From assembly GCF_025961225.1 (NCBI RefSeq), contig NZ_JAOQNG010000001.1, positions 3,056,166 to 3,120,165 of the forward strand: a stretch of 64,000 nt of DNA, given 5' to 3'. Shown in pieces: positions 22,623 to 32,198 of this stretch; the first letter of the stretch is position 1, and every line of letters begins with the position of its first letter. A model generated the notes under the pieces. The model ran no database searches and was not told where the DNA came from. It worked only from the letters and a program-made list of their open reading frames with translations. A program made the translations under genes and the position numbers. The stretch is from Azospirillum canadense (GTDB lineage: Bacteria; Pseudomonadota; Alphaproteobacteria; Azospirillales; Azospirillaceae).

Positions 22623-23546
22623 ATGGGCGACGTACACCAACTCATCATGACGCACGGCCGGCGCGAGGCGCGGAACCTCGTGGACCCGAAGCGCGCCAGC
22701 GTCGTGGATGTGGCGGCGGCGGTGCTGGAGGACGAATCCAACGCGCTGGGCATCACATATTCCGGATTTTGCCTGACCAGCCTGCCGCACCGGAAGCTGG
22801 CGCCGGACGCCGAATGGCGCCGCGACCAGGGCCGTGTGACGCTGCTGGTGGAGCCGGGCAAGGAGCGCAAGCGCGACGGCAGCCTGACGCCGGTCGGCGT
22901 GCCCTATGGCGCCAAGGCGCGGCTGATCCTGCTGTACCTCCAGACGCGCGCCATCCAGGACAACAGCCGCGAGATCGAGCTTGGCCGCTCCATGAACGAC
23001 TGGCTGGACCGCATGGGCGTATCGGCCGGCGGCTCCACCTACAAGGCGGTGCAGGAGCAGGCGACCCGCATCAACCTGTGCCGCCTGACCTTCTTCTGGG
23101 ACAAGGACGGGGCGGAGGGCTTCGCCAAGGAGAACATCGTCAACGGCGGCATCCGCCTGCGCGACGACGACGGCCAGGGCACGCTGTGGCGCGAGACGGT
23201 GCAGCTGTCGGAAACCTTCTTCGCCGCGCTGAAGCGCTCCCCCGTGCCGATCTGGGAACCGGCGATCCGCCACATCGGCGGCTGCTCCATGGCGATCGAC
23301 GTCTATGTCTGGCTCGCCTACCGGCTGCACGTGCTGCGCGACCCGGTGCCGGTGACCTGGAAGGCGCTCTTCACCCAGTTCGGCGGCGGCTACAAGGAGC
23401 TGAAGCACTTCAAGCCGGAGTTCCGCGTCGCGCTGGACCTGGCGCTGGCCGTCTACGAGGCGGCACGCGTGGAGATCTCCGACACCGGCGTGCTGCTGCA
23501 CCCCTCGCCCCCGCCGATTCCAGAGCGCAAAGCCATCAGCCGGTGA
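22623..23546 (+). CDS. repA: plasmid-type replication initiator, RepA_C family
   Basis: A 307-residue protein that resembles the plasmid-encoded RepA family (RepA_C). It has GVPYGAKARLILLYLQTRAI, SREIELGRSMNDWLDRMG, ATRINLCRLTFFWD, VQLSETFFAALKRSPVPI and SMAIDVYVWLAYRLHVLRDP, followed by a tandem winged-helix-like C-terminus ending with GVLLHPSPPP. Such proteins bind iterons and start replication of plasmids and megaplasmids. The start at 22623 has GGAGG at 22608-22612; an upstream in-frame start at 22578 is possible. Twelve repeats bracket the gene. Partition genes (parA/parB or repB) are not adjacent. Confidence 0.88.
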   Translation: MGDVHQLIMTHGRREARNLVDPKRASVVDVAAAVLEDESNALGITYSGFCLTSLPHRKLAPDAEWRRDQGRVTLLVEPGKERKRDGSLTPVGVPYGAKARLILLYLQTRAIQDNSREIELGRSMNDWLDRMGVSAGGSTYKAVQEQATRINLCRLTFFWDKDGAEGFAKENIVNGGIRLRDDDGQGTLWRETVQLSETFFAALKRSPVPIWEPAIRHIGGCSMAIDVYVWLAYRLHVLRDPVPVTWKALFTQFGGGYKELKHFKPEFRVALDLALAVYEAARVEISDTGVLLHPSPPPIPERKAISR

Positions 23547-23656
23547 TTGCCAACCTCCGGAACGGCGTCGGCGATTGCCAAGCTTGAGGTGCGGTTCGTG
23601 AGGTGACGGGGGGAGTCGGCGATTGCCAGGGGCCGGAAAACTTGGCAATCGCCGAC
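23539..23656. repeat. four iteron-like repeats downstream of repA
   Basis: Inverted copies of TTGGCAATCGCCGAC lie at 23539-23553 (two changes, over the repA stop), 23567-23581 (exact) and 23615-23629 (one change). A forward exact copy lies at 23642-23656. Together with the upstream set the initiator gene is flanked on both sides. Confidence 0.9.
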
Positions 23657-23685
23657 CAGGGCGAGCCCCCCACAGGACAAGGCCC

Positions 23686-24807
23686 TTACCGGTCCAACTG
23701 GACCTTCTTGCCGTCTTTCCAGGCCCAGACGACGTAGCCGGGCTTCGTCACGTCGCCCTTGTCGTCGAAGGACAGGGTGCCGATCACCGTCTCCAGCGGG
23801 TTGGCGTGGAGCGCCTTGACCACGTCGTCGGGCTTGGTGCTGCCGGCCTTGCCGACCGCCTGGGCGTAGGCCTGCACCGCCGCGTAGGCGAACAGGGTGA
23901 AGCCTTCGGTGCGCAGGTTCTTGGCCTTCATGGCCTCGACCACCGGCTTTGCCGCGGGGTTGATCTGCGGGTCGGGCGGGAAGGTGAACAGGGTGCCCTC
24001 CGCCGCGTTGCCGGCGATGTTCCAAAAGGTCTGCGGCTGGATTCCGTCGGCACCGATGATCTGCGGATGGAAGCGCTGTTCCGCCATCTGGCGGGCGATC
24101 AGCCCCAATTCCTGGTCGTAGCCGCCGTAATAGAGCACCTGCACGCCGTCCGCCTTCAGCGATGACACCAGCGCGGCCTGCTCCTCTTCGCCGGCCGCGG
24201 CGGTGAACAGGGTTTCCTTGATGCCGGCCGCGTTCAGGCGGCGCTTCACGTCCTCGGCAAGGCCCTGCCCATAGGGCTGCCGGTCATGGACGATGGCGAT
24301 CTTCCGGTCCTTGAAGCGGTCGGCGATCAGCGCGGCGGCGACCTCTCCCTGCTGGTCGTCACGACCGCAGACGCGGAAGACGTTGCGCAAGCCGCGTTCG
24401 GTCAACGCCGGGGCAGTGGCGGTCGGGGAGATCATCGGGATCCCAGCCTGCGCGTAGACGGTGGAGGCGGCGATGGCGGCACCGGAGCAGACCGGGCCGA
24501 TCACCACGGCAACCTTCTGCGCGACCAGCGTGTTCGCCACGGTCACCGCCTGCCGCTCGTCGCAGGCGTCGTCGGCCACGGTCAGGACCAGCCTCTGCCC
24601 GAGAAGGCCGCCCCGCGCGTTGATGTCGGCCACCGCGGCCTCGGCGCCCGAGCGCGCCTGGCGGCCGTAGATGGAGGCGGACCCGCTCAACGGGCCTGCC
24701 AGAGCGACGGCGATGTCGGCCCGCGCGGGCATGGCCAATAGGCCGGCCCCGAGGCTCGCGCCCAGGCACATCAGGGCGAGGGCCGTCGCCCGCGTTGCGC
24801 GCTTCAT
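23686..24807 (-). CDS. Liv-type (branched-chain amino acid) ABC substrate-binding protein
   Basis: A 373-residue periplasmic binding protein of the LivK/BraC type I fold. The signal peptide is at 1-30 (LCLGASLGAGLLAMPARA). Then come IAVALAGPLSGSASIYG, ADINARGGLLG, IGPVCSGAAIAAS, ISPTATAPALTE and FDDKGDVTKPGYVVW, the usual ligand-cleft and hinge landmarks. It starts at 24807 with a strong AGGAGG. No liv permease or ATPase gene is adjacent, so it is an orphan binding protein that must share a transporter. Ligand unknown. Confidence 0.93.
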   Translation of the reverse strand: MKRATRATALALMCLGASLGAGLLAMPARADIAVALAGPLSGSASIYGRQARSGAEAAVADINARGGLLGQRLVLTVADDACDERQAVTVANTLVAQKVAVVIGPVCSGAAIAASTVYAQAGIPMISPTATAPALTERGLRNVFRVCGRDDQQGEVAAALIADRFKDRKIAIVHDRQPYGQGLAEDVKRRLNAAGIKETLFTAAAGEEEQAALVSSLKADGVQVLYYGGYDQELGLIARQMAEQRFHPQIIGADGIQPQTFWNIAGNAAEGTLFTFPPDPQINPAAKPVVEAMKAKNLRTEGFTLFAYAAVQAYAQAVGKAGSTKPDDVVKALHANPLETVIGTLSFDDKGDVTKPGYVVWAWKDGKKVQLDR

Positions 24808-25008
24808 GGTCTGTGGCCTCCTGTCTCTCAGCAACGATAACCGTAACAGAACGGTCATCAAATGCGGCGGGGGGCGCGCACAATCAAACGGGACAAGGCA
24901 AATGGTGCGAGGCAAACGGGCGAAGGCAAACGGGTGGAGACCACACAACGCCGAAACGGATGGGGCTGACGGTTGCCCGGCGCATGGCGCGCCGACCCTC
25001 TCGCGCAA

Positions 25009-27634
25009 TCACCCGGCCAGCGCGGGCAGCTTCGCCTCGACGCCGGCCAGCGCATCGGTGACGGCGCGTTGCAGGTCGCCGGCCATCACCGGTTTGTGCA
25101 GGACGCGGAAATTGCCGGCCTCGGCCTCGGCCAGCCGCTCCGGCGCGGTGTCGCCGGTCACCAGGATGCCGGGGACGGACCGCCCGACCGTGCGCCGGAC
25201 GTCACGGATGATTTCCGTTCCCGTACGGTCGCCGTCCAGGCGGTAATCGGTGACGATCACGTCTGGGGCGCCCTCGTTCGCCACCAGGGCCAGCGCCTCG
25301 GCGCAGGTTTCGGCGGCGAGCACGTCGTGGCCCCACTGCATCATCATCATGCGGAAGCCTTCGCGGACGATCGGGTCGTCCTCCACCACCAGGATGCGGG
25401 GTCCCGTATGCTTCGGGAGCGGGGGCGGAACCATCGGCGTCGGCGGTGGAGGCTCGGCGGAGGGACAGCCGAACGAATTTACAGACGTGGCTGTCGGCGG
25501 ATCCGGAAACAGGTCCGACGGTGGATTGTCCATGGGTTCGTCCGCGGGCGCCGGAGGGGTGGGTGCCACCGCGGCCAGCGGCACCTCCACGCGGAAGACC
25601 GAGCCCTGCCCCGGCGCGGAGCGCAGCGTGATCCGGTGGCCCAGGATGCCGGCCATACGGCGCACCACCGCCAGCCCGAGGCCGAGGCCCTGGTCGCGGT
25701 CCCGGCTGGCGTTGCCGACCTGCACGAACTCCTGGAAGATATCGTCCTGCCGGTCGGCGGGAATGCCGATGCCGGTGTCCCACACCTCGATCCACAGCAC
25801 CGCGCCACGGCGCCGGCACCCGACCAGGATGCGCCCCTGCGCGGTGTAGCGCAGCGCGTTCTCCACAAGGTTCTGGAGGATGCGGCCCAGCAGCATCGGG
25901 TCGCTGTCCACATGGGCGGAGCAGGGCATGATGTGCAGGACCAGCCCCTTGCGCACGGCCACCGGGCGGCTGTTGGCGGCGATGCGGTCCATCAGTTCCG
26001 CCACCGGGAAGACGGTGCGGTTGGGCTCCACCGCCCCGGCCTCCAGCTTTGAGACGTCCAGCAGCCCGTCGAGCAGCATCTTCAGCGCGTTCAGCGCGCG
26101 GTCCATGGTGCCAAGCACCTTGCGCGTCGGGGCGTCGCTGGTGCGGGCCGACAGCACCTCCATCAGCAGCAGCAGCGACTGCACGGGCTGGCGCAGGTCG
26201 TGGCTGGCGGCGGCCAGGAACTTGGACTTGGCGACGTTGGCCCGGTCCGCCTCCCGCCGCGCCTCGGCCAGGGCGGCCTGGGCGTTCTTGTGCTCGGTGA
26301 TGTCGCGGACGATGGCGATCAGGCTGACCAGCCGCCCGGCGTCGTCGCGCACGGGCGAGGCGCGCAGTTCCAGCCACACCGCACCCAGGTCGGGGCCGAC
26401 GTCCTCGCCGGACGCGCCGGAGTGGCGGAATTCCACCCGCGTGTCGGTTGCGGCGGCGATGCCCTCGCGCAGGGGCTGGACGATCGACGGATCGCCGATC
26501 GGCCCCTCCAGGATGCCCCAGCACGCGCCGGCCGAGCGCACCGCCCGGCTCCAGGTCCATCAGCCGCTCGAAGGAAGGGTTGGCGTAGACCACCGGGGTT
26601 CCGGGCCGGGTCGCGTCGGCGACCAGGATGCCGTCGCCACTCCAGGCCATGGCGCGGTTGCGGATGCGCAGTTCCCGGTCGCCGCTGCGGCGGCGGGCGA
26701 GTTCCACCAGGAAGGCGGTGGTGAACAGCAGGATCACCATGGTCGTCGTTCCGGCCCAGGCGAAGGACAGCACGCGATTCTGGCGCCAGGGACCGAAAAC
26801 GGTGTCGACCGATTCCCCGACGATGGTGATCACCGGATATTGGGAGGAGAGGCGGAAGGCGGTGATCCGCTCCACCCCGTCCACCGGGCTGGCGGCGCGG
26901 GCGCTGCCGGTCGGCGACGTGGCGAGTTCCGGCCACAGCCAGGAGTTTGCGAAGCTGCGCCCCACGACCTCCGCCTGCCCGGTCTGGCGCGCCAGGATCG
27001 GGCCGTCGGCGCGGGCCAGCGCCACCGTGCTGCCCGGCGGCAGGTTCAGCCCGCCGTAGAAGCGCGACAGCGACTCCGCCGGCACGTCGGCGACGGCGAC
27101 ACCGCGGAACTGGCCGTCCGGCGTTTCCATGCGGCGCGACACCGGGATGAACACCTCGCGTGTGCCCGGGCTGACGAAGGGGGTGCCGATGACGAAACCC
27201 TTGCGCACGCCCTTGGTGTGGCCGCCTTCCTTGTGCAGGCGGAACTCATCGTGCTCCACCAGCAGGTCGCGCGTGTTGGCCCGGCCCACCGCCATGGTCA
27301 GGCGCCCGGCCTCGTCGTAGACGCGGATCGAGGCGGCCAGCTGTTCCTCGGCGTAGCGCCGGGCGGGGATGCGCAGCGGGTCGTTCCGCGCGAACTGGTC
27401 GGCGATGTCGAGCAGCACGTCGTCCAGGCGCCGGAAGGTGGCGACCGCCTGCTCCTCCACCAGCTGGGCGAGGACGGCGGTGTGCTGCCGCGTGGTCCGG
27501 TCGAGGAAACGCTCCTCCCGGTCGATGCGGTCGAGCAGGGTCCACCACAGCGCCGCGATGGCGACCGCGACGGCCGCCGCGGGAAGCACCAGACGGGCGT
27601 CAACGCTCTTCAGGAAAGTGATCGCGCGCAACAA
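25009..27634 (-). pseudogene. frameshifted Cache/PAS hybrid histidine kinase
   Basis: Two reading frames together make one hybrid kinase. The first, from about 27634 (TTG with GGGGA upstream), encodes an N-terminal membrane helix, a dCache-like extracellular sensor, a second membrane helix at about residues 290-310 and the start of a PAS domain (YANPSFERLMDLEPG). Near 26541 the reading shifts by one base. The second frame continues the PAS domain, then HisKA (ASHDLRQPVQSLLLL), HATPase_c (NLVENALRYT, DTGIGIPADRQ, GLGLGLAVVRRMA) and a receiver (VTDYRLDGDRTG). A single-base change would restore one protein. It is either broken or a sequence error. No in-frame start with a good ribosome site was seen for the second half. 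Confidence 0.75.
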
Positions 27635-27766
27635 AGCCGTCCCCGGATGCACCCCTGCGACACATTGATCGAGAAGAGGCGCACTCCACAATGGGCATCT
27701 TACCGCACCTTACCTCCTTTGGGTGGAACATCCTACGGCTTTTGCCGGCTTCCCAGGCAAGGGCCG

Positions 27767-27782
27767 GGCGGGTATACCCGCC
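27767..27782. promoter_or_regulatory. perfect 16-bp palindrome upstream of murJ
   Basis: GGCGGGTATACCCGCC at 27767-27782 is a perfect palindrome centred at a TATA core, 20 bases before the murJ ATG. It could be an operator or a hairpin that hides the ribosome site. No protein is assigned. Confidence 0.5.
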
Positions 27783-27787
27783 GGACC

Positions 27788-27815
27788 CATGAGTTTCGCC
27801 CCATGAGTTTCGCCC
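27788..27815 (+). repeat. 14-bp tandem duplication at the murJ start
   Basis: CATGAGTTTCGCCC occurs at 27788-27801 and again at 27802-27815. The second copy holds the murJ start at 27803. The first gives an upstream ATG at 27789 with a five-codon frame (Met-Ser-Phe-Ala-Pro) that ends in the TGA overlapping the true start (ATGA). Confidence 0.9.
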
Positions 27816-29377
27816 GCGCCATCGCCACCGTCGGCGGCCTGACCCTGCTGAGCCGCCTCGCCGGCTTCGCCCGCGACATCCTGACGGCGGCCGTCCTCGG
27901 CGCCGGGCCGGTGGCCGACGCCTTCTTCGTCGCGCTGAAGCTGCCCAACTTCTTCCGCCGCCTGTTTGCGGAGGGCGCCTTCGGCGTCGCCTTCGTGCCG
28001 CTGTTCGCTGCCGAGCTTCAGCGCAACGGCCGACCCGCCGCCGTGGCCTTCGCGGAGCAGGCCCTGGCGATCCTGCTGACGGTTCTGCTGCCCTTCACGG
28101 CGCTGGCCATCGCGGCCATGCCCTGGCTGATGCACGGCCTTGCCCCGGGCTTCGCGGACGAGCCGGCGAAGTTCGAGCTGGCCGTGGGCATGGCGCGGCT
28201 GACATTCCCCTACTTGGCGCTGATCTCCCTGGTCGCGCTGCTGGGCGGGGTCTTGAACGCGCTGGACCGCTTCGGCCCCTTCGCCGCTGCCCCCATCGCC
28301 TTCAACCTGACGCTGATCGCGGCCCTGCTGACCGCCCCGCGCCTGGGGTTCGAGCCGGGGTACGCCATGGCCGCGGCGGTCACCCTGTCGGGCGTGGTGC
28401 AGGTGGCCTGGATGGCCTGGGCCTGCCGCAACGCCGGCGTGACACTGCGCCTCGTCCAGCCGCGGCTGACCGAGGGGATGCGGCGGCTGTTCCGGCTGGT
28501 CGGGCCGGGCGCCGTCGGCGCCGGGGTCATGCAGATCAACCTGTTCCTGAACGTGGTCATGGCCTCGCTCCTGCCGTCGGGGGCCGTATCCTTCCTCTAT
28601 TACGCCGACCGGCTGAACCAGATGCCGCTGGGCATCATCGGCATCGCCATCGGCACCGCGCTGCTGCCCGTGCTGGCCCGCCACGCCGCCGCCGGGGACG
28701 AGCCGAAGGTCCGCCATTACCTGAGCCGCGCGGTGGAGTTCAGCCTGCTGCTGGCCCTGCCCGCCGCCATCGCGCTGGGCGTGGCGGGGGAGCCGATCGT
28801 CGCGGTGCTGTTCCAGCGCGGTGCCTTCGGCCCGGCGGAGGCGCAGGCGACGGCCTGGGCGCTGGCCGCCTACGCCGTCGGCATCCCGGCCCACGTCATC
28901 GTGAAGTCGCTGAACGCCGCCTTCTTCGCCCGGCAGGACACCAGCACCCCGGTGCGCGTCGCCGTCGTCGTCACGGTCGCCAACGTCGCGATCGGACTGG
29001 CGCTGATGCCGGCGCTGGAGCATGTGGGGATCGCGCTGGCCACCGGGCTGACCGCGTGGCTGAACCTGGGCCTGCTGGTGGCGGCGCTGCACCGGCGCGG
29101 CTTCCTGCATTTGGACGACCGGTTCCGGCACCGCGCGCCGCGCATCCTGGCGGCGGCGGTCGGCATGGGGGCGGGGCTGCTGGTGGGTGCCGCGCTGCTG
29201 GCGCCCTGGCTGGAGGCGCCGGGCACGCTGGTGCGCTTCGGCGCGCTGTCGCTGCTGGTCGGCGGCGGCGTGGCGCTGTTCGCCGGGCTGGCGCAAGCGC
29301 TGGGCGGCACCGACCTTGCCGACGTGAAGGCCTTCCTGCGGCGCGACACCCCCGAATCGGTGCCGCCCGCGACTTGA
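27803..29377 (+). CDS. murJ: lipid II flippase MurJ
   Basis: A 524-residue polytopic membrane protein of the MviN/MurJ family, the expected length with about 14 helices. It opens [24 protein letters not shown] and contains [47 protein letters not shown] and the LFQRGAFGP loop. It flips lipid II across the inner membrane for peptidoglycan synthesis. Translation starts inside a 14-bp duplication (27788-27815), with an overlapping five-codon upstream frame. trpS follows 61 bases later. Confidence 0.95.
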   Translation: MSFARAIATVGGLTLLSRLAGFARDILTAAVLGAGPVADAFFVALKLPNFFRRLFAEGAFGVAFVPLFAAELQRNGRPAAVAFAEQALAILLTVLLPFTALAIAAMPWLMHGLAPGFADEPAKFELAVGMARLTFPYLALISLVALLGGVLNALDRFGPFAAAPIAFNLTLIAALLTAPRLGFEPGYAMAAAVTLSGVVQVAWMAWACRNAGVTLRLVQPRLTEGMRRLFRLVGPGAVGAGVMQINLFLNVVMASLLPSGAVSFLYYADRLNQMPLGIIGIAIGTALLPVLARHAAAGDEPKVRHYLSRAVEFSLLLALPAAIALGVAGEPIVAVLFQRGAFGPAEAQATAWALAAYAVGIPAHVIVKSLNAAFFARQDTSTPVRVAVVVTVANVAIGLALMPALEHVGIALATGLTAWLNLGLLVAALHRRGFLHLDDRFRHRAPRILAAAVGMGAGLLVGAALLAPWLEAPGTLVRFGALSLLVGGGVALFAGLAQALGGTDLADVKAFLRRDTPESVPPAT

Positions 29378-29438
29378 CCCGGCCCGGTTCCGGGGCGATA
29401 ACTCCGCCCTTCCAGACGTTTTCGAGCGAGAGAACCCC

Positions 29439-30437
29439 GTGAACCGCATCTTCTCCGGCATGCAGCCGACCCGGCAGCTTCACCTCGGCAACTATCTGGG
29501 GGCGCTGCGGAACTGGGTTGAGCTGCAGAACACGTACGAGTGCATCTTCTGCGTCGTCGACCTGCACGCGCTGACCATCGACCAGGACCCGGAGGTCCTG
29601 CGCAACAACATCCGCGAGGTCACGGCCGCCTACATCGCCGCCGGCATCGACCCGGAGAAGAACATCCTGTTCAACCAGTCCTTCGTCTCCGCCCATGCGG
29701 AGCTTGGCTGGATCCTGTCCTGCCACACGCCGCTGGGCTGGCTGAACCGCATGACGCAGTTCAAGGAGAAGGCGGGCAAGCAGAAGGACATGGCGAACCT
29801 CGGCCTCTACTCCTACCCGGTGCTGATGGCCGCCGACATCCTGCTGTACAAGGCGACCCACGTGCCGGTGGGCGAGGACCAGAAGCAGCACCTGGAACTG
29901 TCGCGCGACATCGCCGGCGCCTTCAACCGCCGTTACGAGACCGAGTTCTTCCCGCTGCCGGAGCCGCAGATCCTGGGCGAGGCGACGCGCGTCATGTCGC
30001 TCCGCGACGGCACCAAGAAGATGAGCAAGTCGGACGAGTCCGAATATTCGCGCATCAACATGACCGACGACGCGGACACCATCGCGACGAAGATCCGCAA
30101 GGCCAAGACCGATCCGGAGCCGCTGCCGGACAGCGTCGAGGACCTGGAGAAGCGTCCGGAAGCCGACAACCTCGTCACCATCTACGCAGCCCTCGCCGGT
30201 CAGACGCGCGAGCAGATCGTGCAGCAGTTCGCGGGCGCCCAGTTCTCTGGCTTCAAGGCGGCGTTGGTCGACCTGTCGGTCGCCAAGCTGGCCCCGATGA
30301 CCACGCGCATGAAGGAGCTTCTGGCCGACAAGGGCGAGATCGACCGCATTCTGCGCAAGGGCGGCGAGCGCGCCCAGGCCATCGCCGAGAAGAACCTGAA
30401 CGACGTGAAGGACATCATCGGCCTTCTGCGTCCGTAA
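29439..30437 (+). CDS. trpS: tryptophanyl-tRNA synthetase
   Basis: A 332-residue class I aminoacyl-tRNA synthetase of normal bacterial length. HIGH appears as HLGN ([20 protein letters not shown]) and KMSKS as [14 protein letters not shown]; the [15 protein letters not shown] segment is also typical. It charges tRNA-Trp in the cytoplasm. Start is GTG 29439. pcp starts 16 bases after its stop, suggesting co-transcription. Confidence 0.97.
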   Translation: MNRIFSGMQPTRQLHLGNYLGALRNWVELQNTYECIFCVVDLHALTIDQDPEVLRNNIREVTAAYIAAGIDPEKNILFNQSFVSAHAELGWILSCHTPLGWLNRMTQFKEKAGKQKDMANLGLYSYPVLMAADILLYKATHVPVGEDQKQHLELSRDIAGAFNRRYETEFFPLPEPQILGEATRVMSLRDGTKKMSKSDESEYSRINMTDDADTIATKIRKAKTDPEPLPDSVEDLEKRPEADNLVTIYAALAGQTREQIVQQFAGAQFSGFKAALVDLSVAKLAPMTTRMKELLADKGEIDRILRKGGERAQAIAEKNLNDVKDIIGLLRP

Positions 30438-30453
30438 GCGAGGGCATGCGTCC

Positions 30454-31071
30454 ATGGCGGCTCCCATCCTGCTCACCGGTTTCCAGCCCTTCGGCGACAA
30501 CGCCGTCAACCCGACGGCGTTGCTGATGGAACGGCTGGCCGGGGAGCCGGGGGTCGTCACCGCGGTCCTGCCGGTCGAATACGACACCTGCGGCGAGGCC
30601 TTCGCCGCCCTGGTGGAGGAGCACGGGCCGGCCGCCGCCCTGTGCTTCGGGCTGGCCGGCAATTCCGATTACATCAAGGTGGAACGGCTCGCCTGGAACC
30701 GGGACGAGAGCGACAAGCCCGACAACGCGGGGATCGTGCGCACCGATCAGGTGATCGAGCCGGACGGCCCCACCGCCTACGGCTCCGCCCTGCCGATCCC
30801 CATGGTGATGCGCGAGCTGGCCATCGCCGGCCTGCCGGTGACCTTCAGCGACTTCGCCGGCGGCTTCGTCTGCAACCACCTGTTCTACCGGGCGCGCCAC
30901 CTGATCGAGACGCGCGGGCTCGACCTGCCCATGGGCTTCATCCACCTGCCGCCGCTTCCCGAACAGGTCGCCGGCCAGTCCGGCCGCGTCGGCCTGCGCC
31001 TGGAACGCCAGGAACTGGCGGTGCGGACGCTGATGGGATTGTTGCGGCAGGGGTTGGGCGAGGCGGCGTGA
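30454..31071 (+). CDS. pcp: pyroglutamyl-peptidase I (pyrrolidone-carboxylate peptidase)
   Basis: A 205-residue cysteine peptidase that removes N-terminal pyroglutamate. The catalytic residues are visible: Glu77 in KVERLAWN, Cys140 in DFAGGFVCNHLFY and His164 in GFIHLPPLPEQ. The opening ILLTGFQPFG is the family signature. It is cytoplasmic and directly follows trpS. A long imperfect palindrome lies beyond its stop. Confidence 0.93.
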   Translation: MAAPILLTGFQPFGDNAVNPTALLMERLAGEPGVVTAVLPVEYDTCGEAFAALVEEHGPAAALCFGLAGNSDYIKVERLAWNRDESDKPDNAGIVRTDQVIEPDGPTAYGSALPIPMVMRELAIAGLPVTFSDFAGGFVCNHLFYRARHLIETRGLDLPMGFIHLPPLPEQVAGQSGRVGLRLERQELAVRTLMGLLRQGLGEAA

Positions 31072-31091
31072 GGCGGGCGGGGTACTAATCC

Positions 31092-31211
31092 TTCACGGAT
31101 TGCGCGGATTTGAGCGCGGATTTTCACGGATTTTGGTGATCCGCGCGCAGCGCCAGACATTCAGAATGCCGTCGCTCGGCAAGCCAAAAAGAAATCCGCG
31201 AAATCCGTGAA
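31092..31211. repeat. long palindromic intergenic element, family C
   Basis: The left arm TTCACGGATTGCGCGGATTT is at 31092-31111. The right arm AAATCCGCGAAATCCGTGAA is at 31192-31211, pairing with one mismatch. The left flank repeats the CGGATTT motif several times. It sits between convergent pcp and the MarR-like gene. Confidence 0.85.
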
Positions 31212-31240
31212 AAATTGGTTGTCCGCTACGGAGTGAACAT

Positions 31241-31612
31241 TCACGCCGATTTGGCGGGGCGCATCTCGCGCGGGCTCACGATGGCGCGCAGTTCTTCCAG
31301 GAAGGTGCGGCCGTTGTCGGTCAGCGTCACGATCTTGCGGCGGCGCTCGCGGGGGTCTTCCTGGGCCTGGACGAGGTCCAGACCGGCCTTCCCGAAGCTG
31401 TGCCAGCGGCTCAAGGCTGCGACATTGCGCGAGGCGGAGGATTGGGCGATGCCCAGGCGTTCCGCAAGCTCGCCAATCGAAATCCCTTCGTTCTGCGCGA
31501 TCGTCATGAACGACAGCGCGTACTGGATCGGCAGGTCGGGATCGAGCTTGCGAAACGCCTCGAGCACATGGACGACGGTGGTCACCTCGTCAGGACGAAC
31601 GCGGGCCGGCAT
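31241..31612 (-). CDS. MarR-like winged-helix transcriptional regulator
   Basis: A 123-residue protein with a MarR-type winged helix: YALSFMTIAQNEGISIGELAERLGIAQSSASRNVAALSRW, then the wing ERRRKIVTLTDNGRTFLEELRAIV. The start at 31612 has AGGGGGGC seven bases upstream; a longer frame exists but lacks a good site. It is likely a repressor of a nearby or divergent target, but the adjacent 31613-31994 stretch holds no convincing gene. Ligand unknown. Confidence 0.8.
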   Translation of the reverse strand: MPARVRPDEVTTVVHVLEAFRKLDPDLPIQYALSFMTIAQNEGISIGELAERLGIAQSSASRNVAALSRWHSFGKAGLDLVQAQEDPRERRRKIVTLTDNGRTFLEELRAIVSPREMRPAKSA

Positions 31613-31994
31613 CAGCGAGCCCCCCTGGCCGAGGACCCCATCGGGCCGGTGTGTAGATGATGTGCAGGCGTCCAAGCCATATCACGAATTCCCCGTTTTC
31701 CCGCCGGACGTCGAAGAACTGGTCCGGAGAAGCCCAAAGGGCGTGCTCAACGAAGACGGAACGGCCGCAAAAGCCCCAAAAGACACTCATCGCTTCCTCT
31801 CCCTATCCGGAATTCCCGTTCAAACCCTGCGCGTTGAAGGGCGTTGTCGTTAAGGTTGCGGCCGTTAGCTCGCATGGACCAATCGCCATGTCGGCGGGTC
31901 CAGCTGGTCGGTACGATGGCTTTCATCGTGGTCTCCGTGGGTTGAAAGAAATGTCGGTGGTTCAAGGAAATCCGACGGGATCCGGTATCGCCCG
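31613..31994. other. gene-free stretch between MarR-like and DUF1127-like genes
   Basis: I see no convincing gene on either strand. The short open frames here have atypical codon use and no recognisable motif. The stretch may hold the upstream region of the MarR-like gene or a decayed gene. Confidence 0.5.
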
Positions 31995-32198
31995 TCAGCG
32001 GTAGGCTTGCAAGGTCAAAAATGACCGCGCTTCCGAAAAGTTCCGATCACGGATGTGTTCGGGCGCGCAAAAGCCGGCCTCGGTCTGCGTCAGCCCGATG
32101 TCGCGCCAGAGGTGGTCGCACAGGTGCTCCGCCCCGGCCGCCGGCTCGCCGCCGGGGTCCAGCCATCTCCGCCGCAAGGCGGTCCACAGCGTCTGCAT
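31995..32198 (-). CDS. DUF1127-like small protein, 67 aa
   Basis: A short Arg/Trp-rich protein with an LWRDIGLTQTEA segment matching the signature of DUF1127 proteins (RDIGLTR-type). DUF1127 proteins are small alphaproteobacterial regulators with roles in RNA turnover, nutrient and phosphate control. The start at 32198 is chosen for GGAG six bases upstream; an ATG at 32210 is an alternative. Family assignment rests on one motif. Confidence 0.6.
   Translation of the reverse strand: MQTLWTALRRRWLDPGGEPAAGAEHLCDHLWRDIGLTQTEAGFCAPEHIRDRNFSEARSFLTLQAYR

Noticed and set aside
22240..23656. CRISPR array
   Set aside because: The 15-bp repeats vary in direction, spacing and sequence, with no uniform spacers; a Rep gene lies between them. 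Iterons explain the pattern better.
31657..32004. Possible small genes in the region between the MarR-like and DUF1127-like genes
   Set aside because: The frames lack a ribosome site and show no recognisable motif or consistent codon pattern.
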